Of a DNA stretch of 64,000 nt, positions 39,501 to 52,160 are shown one piece after another. Below the pieces are notes generated by a model, which was not told the DNA's origin, did not search any database, and saw only the letters and a list, made by a program, of their open reading frames with translations. Position 1 is the first letter of the stretch. Every line of letters begins with the position of its first letter. Origin of the DNA: Xylocopa sonorina (Eukaryota; Arthropoda; Insecta; Hymenoptera; Apidae); assembly GCF_050948175.1 (NCBI RefSeq), contig NW_027490149.1, forward strand, positions 434,001 through 498,000. The letters run 5' to 3'. The translations under genes were made by a program, and so were the position numbers.

Positions 39501-42289
39501 TGTTATGTATTCCTTGTCTACACTTCAAATGATTGTAAATGAGACACTTCCTTGCAAGGAAATTGCGTTTGCAGATGTCTACTTATCGTAGCAATAGAGT
39601 TCTTATGATTCTTAAAACGCGATATCGCATCTCATTTCTATGTTTCATGTTAAGATATAATATGAATTGCGAAGTGTCATGTATACCTCGTCTACACTTC
39701 AAATGAATGTAAATGCGACACTTCCTTGCAAGGAAATAGCGTTTGCGAATGTCTATCTATCGTAGCAATAGTGTTCTAATGCTTCTTAAAACGCGATATC
39801 GCATTCATTTCTATATTTCATGGTAAGATATAATATGATTTGCGAAGTGTTATGTATTCCTCGTCTACACTTCAAATGAATGTAAATGCGACACTTCCAT
39901 GCAAGGAAATAGCGTTTGTAGATGTCTACGTATCGTAGCAATAGAGTTCTTATGAATATTAAAACGCGATATCGCATCACATTTCTATGTTTCATGGTAC
40001 GATATAATATGATTTGCGAAGTGTCATGTATTCCCCGTCTACACTTCAAATGAATGTAAATGCGACACTTCCTTGCCAGGAAATAGCGTTTGCAAACGTC
40101 TACCTATCGTAGCAATAGAGTTCTAATACTTCGTAGAACGCGATATCGCATCTCATTTCTATGTTTCATGGTAAGACATAATATGATTTGCGAAGTGTCA
40201 TGTATTCCTCGTCTACACTTCAAATGTATGTAAATGCGACACTTCCTTGCTAGGAAATAGCGTCTGCAGATGTCTAGGTATCGTAGCAATAGAGTTCTAA
40301 TGCTTCTTAAAATGCGATATCGCATTTCATTTCTATGTTTCATGGTAAGATATAATATGATTTGCGAAGTGTTATGTATTCCTCGTCTACACTTCAAAAG
40401 AATGTAAATGCGACACGTCCTTGCTAGGAAATAGCGTCTGCAGATGTCTAGGTATCGTAGCAATAGAGTTCTAATGCTTCTTAGAACGCGATATCGCAGT
40501 CTCATTTCTATGTTTCATGGTAAGATATAATATGATTTGCGAAGTGTCATGTATTCCTCGTCTACACTTCAAATGAATGTAAATGCGACACTTCCTTGCA
40601 AGGAAATAGCGTTTGCAAACGTCTACCTACCGTAGCAATAGAGTTCTAGTGCTTCTTAAAACGCGATATCGCATCTCATTTCTATATTTCATGGTAAGAT
40701 ATAATATGATTTGCGAAGTGTTATGTATTCCTTGTCTACACTTCAAATGAATGTAAATGAGACACTTCCTTGCAAGGAAATAGCGTTTGCAGATGTCTAC
40801 TTATCGTAGCAATAGAGTTCTTATGATTCTTAAAACGCGATATCGCATCTCATTTCTATGTTTCATGGTAAGATATAATATGAATTGCGAAGTGTCATGT
40901 ATACCTCGTCTACTTTTCAAATGAATGTAAATGCGACACTTCCTTGCAAGGAAATAGCGTTTGCGAATGTCTATCTATCGTAGCAATAGTGTTCTAATGC
41001 TTCTTAAAACGCGATATCGCATCTCATTTCTATGTTTCATGGTAAGATATGATATGATTTGCGAAGTGTCATGTATTCCTCGTCTACACTTCAAATGAAT
41101 GTAAATGCGACACTTCCTTGCAAGGAAATAGCGTTTGCAAACTTCTACCTACCGTAGCAATAGAGTTCTAGTGCTTCTGAAAACGCGATATCGCATCTCA
41201 TTTCTATGTTTCATGGTAAGATATAATATGATTTGCGAAGTGTCATGTATTCCTCGTCTACACTTCAAATGAATGTAAATGCGACACTTCCTTGCAAGGA
41301 AATAGCGTTTGCAAACGTCTACCTATCATAGCAATAGAGTTCTAATGCTTCTTAAAACGCGATATCGCATCACATTTCTATATTTCATGGTAAGATATAA
41401 TATGATTTGCGAAGTGTTATGTATTCCTCGTCTACATTTCAAATGAATGTAAATGCGACACTTCCTTGCAAGGAAATAGCGTTTGCGAATGTCTATCTAT
41501 CGTAGCAATAGTGTTCTAATGCTTCTTAAAACGCGATATCGCATCTCATTTCTATGTTTCATGGTAAGATATGATATGATTTGCGAAGTGTTATGTATTC
41601 CTCGTCTACACTTCAAAAGAATGTAAATGCGACACTTCCTTGCTAGGAAATAGCGTCTGCAGATGTCTAGGTATCGTAGCAATAGAGTTCTAATGCTTCT
41701 TAGAACGCGATATCGCAATCTCATTTCTATGTTTCATGGTAAGATATAATATGATTTGCGAAGTGTTATGTATTCCTCGTCTACACTTCAAAAGAATGTA
41801 AATGCGACACGTCCTTGCTAGGAAATAGCGTCTGCAGATGTCTAGGTATCGTAGCAATAGAGTTCTAATGCTTCTTAGAACGCGATATCGCAATCTCATT
41901 TCTATGTTTCATGGTAAGATATAATATGATTTGCGAAGTGTCATGTATTCCTCGTCTACACTTCAAATGAATGTAAATGCGACACTTCCTTGCAAGGAAA
42001 TAGCGTTTGCAAACGTCTACCTACCGTAGCAATAGAGTTCTAGTGCTTCTTAAAACGCGATATCGCATCTTATTTCTATATTTCATGGTAAGATATAATA
42101 TGATTTGCGAAGTGTTATGTATTCCTTGTCTACACTTCAAATGAATGTAAATGAGACACTTCCTTGCAAGGAAATAGCGTTTGCAGATGTCTACTTATCG
42201 TAGCAATAGAGTTCTTATGATTCTTAAAACGCGATATCGCATCTCATTTCTATGTTTCATGGTAAGATATAATATGAATTGCGAAGTGT
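39501..42289 (+). repeat. Mixed units, including an adjacent near-identical 175-bp pair
   Basis: The first 173-bp unit with GCATTCATT (one base lost) appears at about 39803. At 41611-41960 two neighbouring 175-bp units share AAAAGAATG and GCAATCTC; the first reads CACTTCC where the second reads CACGTCC, and I see almost no other difference. This is a simple single-unit tandem duplication. The TCTGAAAACG marker occurs near 41176 and recurs at 43093, 44137 and 63284. Confidence 0.8.
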
Positions 42290-44385
42290 CATGTATACCT
42301 CGTCTACATTTCAAATGAATGTAAATGCGACACTTCCTTGCAAGGAAATAGCGTTTGCGAATGTCTATCTATCGTAGCAATAGTGTTCTAATGCTTCTTA
42401 AAACGCGATATCGCATCTCATTTCTATGTTTCATGGTAAGATATGATATGATTTGCGAAGTGTTATGTATTCCTCGTCTACACTTCAAATGAATGTAAAT
42501 GCGACACTTCCTTGCAAGGAAATAGCGTTTGCAAACGTCTACCTACCGCAGCAATAGAGTTCTAATGCTTCTTAAAACGCGATATCGCATCTCATTTCGA
42601 TATTTCATGGTAAGATATAATATGATTTGCGAAGTGTTATGTATTCCTCGTCTACACTTCAAATGAATGTAAATGAGACACTTCCTTGCAAGGAAATAGC
42701 GTTTGCAGATGTCTACGTATCGTAGCAATAGAGTTCTTATTATTCTTAAAACGCGATATCGCATCTCATTTCTATGTTTCATGGTAAGGTATAATATGAT
42801 TTGCGAAGTGTTATGTATTCCTCGTCTACACTTCAAATGAATGTAAATGCGACACTTCGTTGCAAGGAAATAGCGTTTGCGAATGTCTATCTATCGTAGC
42901 AATAGTGTTCTAATGCTTCTTAAAACGCGATATCGCATCTCGTTTCTATGTTTCATGGTAAGATATAATATGATTTGCGAAGTGTCATGTATTCCTCGTC
43001 TACACTTCAAATGAATGTAAATGCGACACTTCCTTGCAAGGAAATAGCGTTTGCAAACTTCTACCTACCGTAGCAATAGAGTTCTAGTGCTTCTGAAAAC
43101 GCGATATCGCATCTCATTTCTATGTTTCATGGTAAGATATAATATGATTTGCGAAGTGTCATGTATTCCTCGTCTACACTTCAAATGAATGTAAATGCGA
43201 CACTTCCTTGCAAGGAAATAGCGTTTGCAAACGTCTACCTATCATAGCAATAGAGTTCTAATGCTTCTTAAAACGCGATATCGCATCACATTTCTATATT
43301 TCATGGTAAGATATAATATGTTTTGCGAAGTGTTATGTATTCCTCGTCTACATTTCAAATGAATGTAAATGCGACACTTCCTTGCAAGGAAATAGCGTTT
43401 GCGAATGTCTATCTATCATAGCAATAGTGTTCTAATGCTTCTTAAAACGCGATATCGCATCTCATTTCTATGTTTCATGGTAAGATATGATATGATTTGC
43501 GAAGTGTTATGTATTCCTCGTCTACACTTCAAATGAATGTAAATGCGACACTTCCTTGGAAGGAAATAGCGTTTGCAAACGTCTACCTACCGCAGCAATA
43601 GAGTTCTAATGCTTCTTAAAACGCGATATCGCATCTCATTTCTATATTTCATGGTAAGATATAATATGATTTGCGAAGTGTTATGTATTCCTCGTCTACA
43701 CTTCAAATGAATGTAAATGAGACACTTCCTTGCAAGGAAATAGCGTTTGCAGATGTCTACGTATCGTAGCAATAGAGTTCTTATGATTCTTAAAACGCGA
43801 TATCGCATCTCATTTCTATGTTTCATGGTAAGGTATAATATGATTTGCGAAGTGTTATGTATTCCTCGTCTACACTTCAAATGAATGTAAATGCGACACT
43901 TCGTTGCAAGGAAATAGCGTTTGCGAATGTCTATCTATCGTAGCAATAGTGTTCTAATGCTTCTTAAAACGCGATATCGCATCTCGTTTCTATGTTTCAT
44001 GGTAAGATATAATATGATTTGCGAAGTGTCATGTATTCCTCGTCTACACTTCAAATGAATGTAAATGCGACACTTCCTTGCAAGGAAATAGCGTTTGCAA
44101 ACTTCTACCTACCGTAGCAATAGAGTTCTAGTGCTTCTGAAAACGCGATATCGCATCTCATTTCTATGTTTCATGGTAAGATATAATATGATTTGCGAAG
44201 TGTCATGTATTCCTCGTCTACACTTCAAATGAATGTAAATGCGACACTTCCTTGCAAGGAAATAGCGTTTGCAAACGTCTACCTATCATAGCAATAGAGT
44301 TCTAATGCTTCTTAAAACGCGATATCGCATCACATTTCTATACTTCATGGTAAGATATAATATGATTTGCGAAGTGTTATGTATT
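42290..44385 (+). repeat. 6-mer (1,044-bp) tandem, two copies
   Basis: About 42295-43340 is followed by a second copy at an offset of exactly 1,044 bp. Only scattered changes separate them, for example TTTCGAT (42597) against TTTCTAT, TTATTATTC (42738) against TTATGATTC, TATCGTAG against TATCATAG (43418), and CCTTGGAAGG (43555) against CCTTGCAAGG. This six-unit order is unrelated to the 1,045-bp unit at 37-39 kb and contains no 175-bp member. Confidence 0.85.
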
Positions 44386-46949
44386 CCTCGTCTACACTTC
44401 AAATGAATGTAAATGCGACACTTACATGCAAGGAAATAGCGTTTGTAGATGTCTACGTATCGTAGCAATAGAGTTCTTATGAATATTAAAACGCGATATC
44501 GCATCACATTTCTATGTTTCATGGTAAGGTATAATATGATTTGCGAAGTGTTATGTATTCCTCGTCTACACTTCAAATGAATGTAAATGCGACACTTCCT
44601 TGCAAGGAAATAGCGTTTGCAGATGTCTACGTATCGTAGCAATAGAGTTCTTATGATTTTTAAAACGCGATGTCGCATCTCATTTCTATGTTTCATGGTA
44701 CGATATAATATGATTTGCGAAGTGTCATGTATTCCTCGTCTACATTTCAAATGAATGTAAATGCGACACTTCCTTGCAAGGAAATAGCGTTTGCGAATGT
44801 CTATCTATCGTAGCAATAGTGTTCTAATGCTTCTTAAAACGCGGTATCGCATCTCATTTCTATGTTTCATGGTAAGATATGATATGATTTGCGAAGTGTT
44901 ATGTATTCCTCGTCTACACTTCAAATGAATGTAAATGCGACACTTCCTTGCAAGGAAATAGCGTTTGCAAACGTCTACCTACCGCAGCAATAGAGTTCTA
45001 ATGCTTCTTAAAACGCGATATCGCATCTCATTTCTATATTTCATGGTAAGATATAATATGATTTGCGAAGTGTTATGTATTCCTCGTCTACACTTCAAAT
45101 GAATGTAAATGAGACACTTCCTTGCAAGGAAATAGCGTTTGCAGATGTCTACGTATCGTAGCAATAGAGTTCTTATGATTCTTAAAACGCGATATCGCAT
45201 CTCATTTCTATGTTTCATGGTAAGGTATAATATGATTTGCGAAGTGTTATGTATTCCTCGTCTACACTTCAAATGAATGTAAATGCGACACTTCGTTGCA
45301 AGGAAATAGCGTTTGCGAATGTCTATCTATCGTAGCAATAGTGTTCTAATGCTTCTTAAAACGCGATATCGCATCTCGTTTTTATGTTTCATGGTAAGAT
45401 ATAATATGATTTGCGAAGTGTCATGTATTCCTCGTCTACACTTCAAATGAATGTAAATGCGACACTTCCTTGCAAGGAAATAGCGTTTGCAAACGTCTAC
45501 CTATCATAGCAATAGAGTTCTAATGCTTCTTAAAACGCGATATCGCATCACATTTCTATATTTCATGGTAAGGTATAATATGATTTGCGAAGTTTTATGT
45601 ATTCCTCGTCTACACTTCAAATGAATGTAAATGCGACACTTCCTTGCAAGGAAATAGCGTTTGCAGATGTCTACGTATCGTAGCAATAGAGTTCTTATGA
45701 TTTTTAAAACGCGATATCGCATCACATTTCCATGTTTCATGGTACGATATAATATGATTTGCGAAGTGTCATGTATTCCTCGTCTACACTTCAAATGAAT
45801 GTAAATGCGACACTTCCTTGCTAGGAAATAGCGTTTGCAAACGTCTACCTATCGTAGCAATAGAGTTCTAATGCTTCGTAGAACGCGATATCGCATCTCA
45901 TTTCTATGTTTCATGGTAAGACATAATATGATTTGCGAAGTGTCATGTATTCCTCGTCTACACTTCAAATGTATGTAAATGCGACACTTCCTTGCTAGGA
46001 AATAGCGTCTGCAGATGTCTAGGTATCGTAGCAATAGAGTTCTAATGCTTCTTAAAACGCGATATCGCATCTCATTTCTATATTTCATGGTAAGATATAA
46101 TATGATTTGCGAAGTGTTATGTATTCCTCGTCTACACTTCAAATGAATGTAAATGCGACACTTCCATGCAAGGAAATAGCGTTTGTAGATGTCTACGTAT
46201 CGTAGCAATAGAGTTCTTATGAATATTAAAACGCGATATCGCATCACATTTCTATGTTTCATGGTAAGGTATAATATGATTTGCGAAGTGTTATGTATTC
46301 CTCGTCTACACTTCAAATGAATGTAAATGCGACACTTCCTTGCAAGGAAATAGCGTTTGCAGATGTCTACGTATCGTAGCAATAGAGTTCTTATGATTTT
46401 TAAAACGCGATATCGCATCTCATTTCTATGTTTCATGGTACGATATAATATGATTTGCGAAGTGTCATGTATTCCTCGTCTACACTTCAAATGAATGTAA
46501 ATGCGACACTTCCTTGCTAGGAAATAGCGTTTGCAAACGTCTACCTATCGTAGCAATAGAGTTCTAATGCTTCGTAGAACGCGATATCGCATCTCATTTC
46601 TATGTTTCATGGTAAGACATAATATGATTTGCGAAGTGTCATGTATTCCTCGTCTACACTTCAAATGTATGTAAATGCGACACTTCCTTGCTAGGAAATA
46701 GCGTCTGCAGATGTCTAGGTATCGTAGCAATAGAGTTCTAATGCTTCTTAAAACGCGATATCGCATTTCATTTCTATGTTTCATGGTAAGATATAATATG
46801 ATTTGCGAAGTGTTATGTATTCCTCGTCTACACTTCAAAAGAATGTAAATGCGACACTTCCTTGCTAGGAAATAGCGTCTGCAGATGTCTAGGTATCGTA
46901 GCAATAGAGTTCTAATGCTGCTTAGAACGCGATATCGCAATCTCATTTC
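44386..46949 (+). repeat. Founder-like 11-unit relative of the young 10-mer
   Basis: The TCTCGTTTTTATG marker at 45374 and the GAAGTTTTATG marker near 45591 recur 1,915 bp later (11 units plus one), whereas the next copies are spaced 1,740 bp. The additional length lies near 46545-46950 and includes the 175-bp GCAATCTC unit. This copy therefore has the same order with one more unit than the amplified form. Confidence 0.8.
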
Positions 46950-49900
46950 TATGTTTCATGGTAAGATATAATATGATTTGCGAAGTGTTATGTATTCCTC
47001 GTCTACACTTCAAATGAATGTAAATGAGACACTTCCTTGCAAGGAAATAGCGTTTGCAGATGTCTACGTATCGTAGCAATAGAGTTCTTATGATTCTTAA
47101 AACGCGATATCGCATCTCATTTCTATGTTTCATGGTAAGGTATAATATGATTTGCGAAGTGTTATGTATTCCTCGTCTACACTTCAAATGAATGTAAATG
47201 CGACACTTCGTTGCAAGGAAATAGCGTTTGCGAATGTCTATCTATCGTAGCAATAGTGTTCTAATGCTTCTTAAAACGCGATATCGCATCTCGTTTTTAT
47301 GTTTCATGGTAAGATATAATATGATTTGCGAAGTGTCATGTATTCCTCGTCTACACTTCAAATGAATGTAAATGCGACACTTCCTTGCAAGGAAATAGCG
47401 TTTGCAAACGTCTACCTATCATAGCAATAGAGTTCTAATGCTTCTTAAAACGCGATATCGCATCACATTTCTATATTTCATGGTAAGGTATAATATGATT
47501 TGCGAAGTTTTATGTATTCCTCGTCTACACTTCAAATGAATGTAAATGCGACACTTCCTTGCAAGGAAATAGCGTTTGCAGATGTCTACGTATCGTAGCA
47601 ATAGAGTTCTTATGATTTTTAAAACGCGATATCGCATCACATTTCTATGTTTCATGGTACGATATAATATGATTTGCGAAGTGTCATGTATTCCTCGTCT
47701 ACACTTCAAATGAATGTAAATGCGACACTTCCTTGCTAGGGAATAGCGTTTGCAAACGTCTACCTATCGTAGCAATAGAGTTCTAATGCTTCGTAGAACG
47801 CGATATCGCATCTCATTTCTATGTTTCATGGTAAGACATAATATGATTTGCGAAGTGTCATGTATTCCTCGTCTACACTTCAAATGTATGTAAATGCGAC
47901 ACTTCCTTGCTAGGAAATAGCGTCTGCAGATGTCTAGGTATCGTAGCAATAGAGTTCTAATGCTTCTTAAAACGCGATATCGCATCTCATTTCTATATTT
48001 CATGGTAAGATATAATATGATTTGCGAAGTGTTATGTATTCCTCGTCTACACTTCAAATGAATGTAAATGCGACACTTCCATGCAAGGAAATAGCGTTTG
48101 TAGATGTCTACGTATCGTAGCAATAGAGTTCTTATGAATATTAAAACGCGATATCGCATCACATTTCTATGTTTCATGGTAAGGTATAATATGATTTGCG
48201 AAGTGTTATGTATTCCTCGTCTACACTTCAAATGAATGTAAATGCGACACTTCCTTGCAAGGAAATAGCGTTTGCAGATGTCTACGTATCGTAGCAATAG
48301 AGTTCTTATGATTTTTAGAACGCGATATCGCATCTCATTTCTATGTTTCATGGTACGATATAATATGATTTGCGAAGTGTCATGTATTCCTCGTCTACAC
48401 TTCAAATGAATGTAAATGCGACACTTCCTTGCTAGGAAATAGCGTTTGCAAACGTCTACCTATCGTAGCAATAGAGTTCTAATGCTTCGTAGAACGCGAT
48501 ATCGCATCTCATTTCTATGTTTCATGGTAAGACATAATATGATTTGCGAAGTGTCATGTATTCCTCGTCTACACTTCAAATGTATGTAAATGCGACACTT
48601 CCTTGCTAGGAAATAGCGTCTGCAGATGTCTAGGTATCGTAGCAATAGAGTTCTAATGCTTCTTAAAACGCGATATCGCATCTCATTTCTATATTTCATG
48701 GTAAGATATAATATGATTTGCGAAGTGTTATGTATTCCTCGTCTACACTTCAAATGAATGTAAATGAGACACTTCCTTGCAAGGAAATAGCGTTTGCAGA
48801 TGTCTACGTATCGTAGCAATAGAGTTCTTATGATTCTTAAAACGCGATATCGCATCTCATTTCTATGTTTCATGGTAAGGTATAATATGATTTGCGAAGT
48901 GTTATGTATTCCTCGTCTACACTTCAAATGAATGTAAATGCGACACTTCGTTGCAAGGAAATAGCGTTTGCGAATGTCTATCTATCGTAGCAATAGTGTT
49001 CTAATGCTTCTTAAAACGCGATATCGCATCTCGTTTTTATGTTTCATGGTAAGATATAATATGATTTGCGAAGTGTCATGTATTCCTCGTCTACACTTCA
49101 TATGAATGTAAATGCGACACTTCCTTGCAAGGAAATAGCGTTTGCAAACGTCTACCTATCATAGCAATAGAGTTCTAATGCTTCTTAAAACGCGATATCG
49201 CATCACATTTCTATATTTCATGGTAAGGTATAATATGATTTGCGAAGTTTTATGTATTCCTCGTCTACACTTCAAATGAATGTAAATGCGACACTTCCTT
49301 GCAAGGAAATAGCGTTTGCAGATGTCTACGTATCGTAGCAATAGAGTTCTTATGATTTTTAAAACGCGATATCGCATCACATTTCTATGTTTCATGGTAC
49401 GATATAATATGATTTGCGAAGTGTCATGTATTCCTCGTCTACACTTCAAATGAATGTAAATGCGACACTTCCTTGCTAGGAAATAGCGTTTGCAAACGTC
49501 TACCTATCGTAGCAATAGAGTTCTAATGCTTCGTAGAACGCGATATCGCATCTCATTTCTATGTTTCATGGTAAGACATAATATGATTTGCGAAGTGTCA
49601 TGTATTCCTCGTCTACACTTCAAATGTATGTAAATGCGACACTTCCTTGCTAGGAAATAGCGTCTGCAGATGTCTAGGTATCGTAGCAATAGAGTTCTAA
49701 TGCTTCTTAAAACGCGATATCGCATCTCATTTCTATATTTCATGGTAAGATATAATATGATTTGCGAAGTGTTATGTATTCCTCGTCTACACTTCAAATG
49801 AATGTAAATGCGACACTTCCATGCAAGGAAATAGCGTTTGTAGATGTCTACGTATCGTAGCAATAGAGTTCTTATGAATATTAAAACGCGATATCGCATC

Positions 49901-52160
49901 ACATTTCTATGTTTCATGGTAAGGTATAATATGATTTGCGAAGTGTTATGTATTCCTCGTCTACACTTCAAATGAATGTAAATGCGACACTTCCTTGCAA
50001 GGAAATAGCGTTTGCAGATGTCTACGTATCGTAGCAATAGAGTTCTTATGATTTTTAGAACGCGATATCGCATCTCATTTCTATGTTTCATGGTACGATA
50101 TAATATGATTTGCGAAGTGTCATGTATTCCTCGTCTACACTTCAAATGAATGTAAATGCGACACTTCCTTGCTAGGAAATAGCGTTTGCAAACGTCTACC
50201 TATCGTAGCAATAGAGTTCTAATGCTTCGTAGAACGCGATATCGCATCTCATTTCTATGTTTCATGGTAAGACATAATATGATTTGCGAAGTGTCATGTA
50301 TTCCTCGTCTACACTTCAAATGTATGTAAATGCGACACTTCCTTGCTAGGAAATAGCGTCTGCAGATGTCTAGGTATCGTAGCAATAGAGTTCTAATGCT
50401 TCTTAAAACGCGATATCGCATCTCATTTCTATATTTCATGGTAAGATATAATATGATTTGCGAAGTGTTATGTATTCCTCGTCTACACTTCAAATGAATG
50501 TAAATGAGACACTTCCTTGCAAGGAAATAGCGTTTGCAGATGTCTACGTATCGTAGCAATAGAGTTCTTATGATTCTTAAAACGCGATATCGCATCTCAT
50601 TTCTATGTTTCATGGTAAGGTATAATATGATTTGCGAAGTGTTATGTATTCCTCGTCTACACTTCAAATGAATGTAAATGCGACACTTCGTTGCAAGGAA
50701 ATAGCGTTTGCGAATGTCTATCTATCGTAGCAATAGTGTTCTAATGCTTCTTAAAACGCGATATCGCATCTCGTTTTTATGTTTCATGGTAAGATATAAT
50801 ATGATTTGCGAAGTGTCATGTATTCCTCGTCTACACTTCATATGAATGTAAATGCGACACTTCCTTGCAAGGAAATAGCGTTTGCAAACGTCTACCTATC
50901 ATAGCAATAGAGTTCTAATGCTTCTTAAAACGCGATATCGCATCACATTTCTATATTTCATGGTAAGGTATAATATGATTTGCGAAGTTTTATGTATTCC
51001 TCGTCTACACTTCAAATGAATGTAAATGCGACACTTCCTTGCAAGGAAATAGCGTTTGCAGATGTCTACGTATCGTAGCAATAGAGTTCTTATGATTTTT
51101 AAAACGCGATATCGCATCACATTTCTATGTTTCATGGTACGATATAATATGATTTGCGAAGTGTCATGTATTCCTCGTCTACACTTCAAATGAATGTAAA
51201 TGCGACACTTCCTTGCTAGGAAATAGCGTTTGCAAACGTCTACCTATCGTAGCAATAGAGTTCTAATGCTTCGTAGAACGCGATATCGCATCTCATTTCT
51301 ATGTTTCATGGTAAGACATAATATGATTTGCGAAGTGTCATGTATTCCTCGTCTACACTTCAAATGTATGTAAATGCGACACTTCCTTGCTAGGAAATAG
51401 CGTCTGCAGATGTCTAGGTATCGTAGCAATAGAGTTCTAATGCTTCTTAAAACGCGATATCGCATCTCATTTCTATATTTCATGGTAAGATATAATATGA
51501 TTTGCGAAGTGTTATGTATTCCTCGTCTACACTTCAAATGAATGTAAATGCGACACTTCCATGCAAGGAAATAGCGTTTGTAGATGTCTACGTATCGTAG
51601 CAATAGAGTTCTTATGAATATTAAAACGCGATATCGCATCACATTTCTATGTTTCATGGTAAGGTATAATATGATTTGCGAAGTGTTATGTATTCCTCGT
51701 CTACACTTCAAATGAATGTAAATGCGACACTTCCTTGCAAGGAAATAGCGTTTGCAGATGTCTACGTATCGTAGCAATAGAGTTCTTATGATTTTTAAAA
51801 CGCGATATCGCATCTCATTTCTATGTTTCATGGTACGATATAATATGGTTTGCGAAGTGTCATGTATTCCTCGTCTACACTTCAAATGAATGTAAATGCG
51901 ACACTTCCTTGCTAGGAAATAGCGTTTGCAAACATCTACCTATCGTAGCAATAGAGTTCTAATGCTTCGTAGAACGCGATATCGCATCTCATTTCTATGT
52001 TTCATGGTAAGACATAATATGATTTGCGAAGTGTCATGTATTCCTCGTCTACACTTCAAATGTATGTAAATGCGACACTTCCTTGCTAGGAAATAGCGTC
52101 TGCAGATGTCTAGGTATCGTAGCAATAGAGTTCTAATGCTTCTTAAAACGCGATATCGCA
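46950..52160 (+). repeat. Young 10-mer higher-order repeat, 1,740 bp, three copies
   Basis: Comparing positions 1,740 bp apart, 47401-49140 and 49141-50880 differ at one base (g at 47751, a at 49491). 49141 to about 50410 differs from 50881 to about 52150 at three (TTTTTAGAA/TTTTTAAAA, ATATGATTT/ATATGGTTT, AACGTC/AACATC). Matching starts near 46950 and ends near 52160, after which the right copy switches to a TTTCATTTC unit. A shared change, CTTCATATG, is at 49100 and 50840 but not 47360, so the last two copies are more closely related there. Each copy contains ten units, all 174 bp. Confidence 0.93.
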
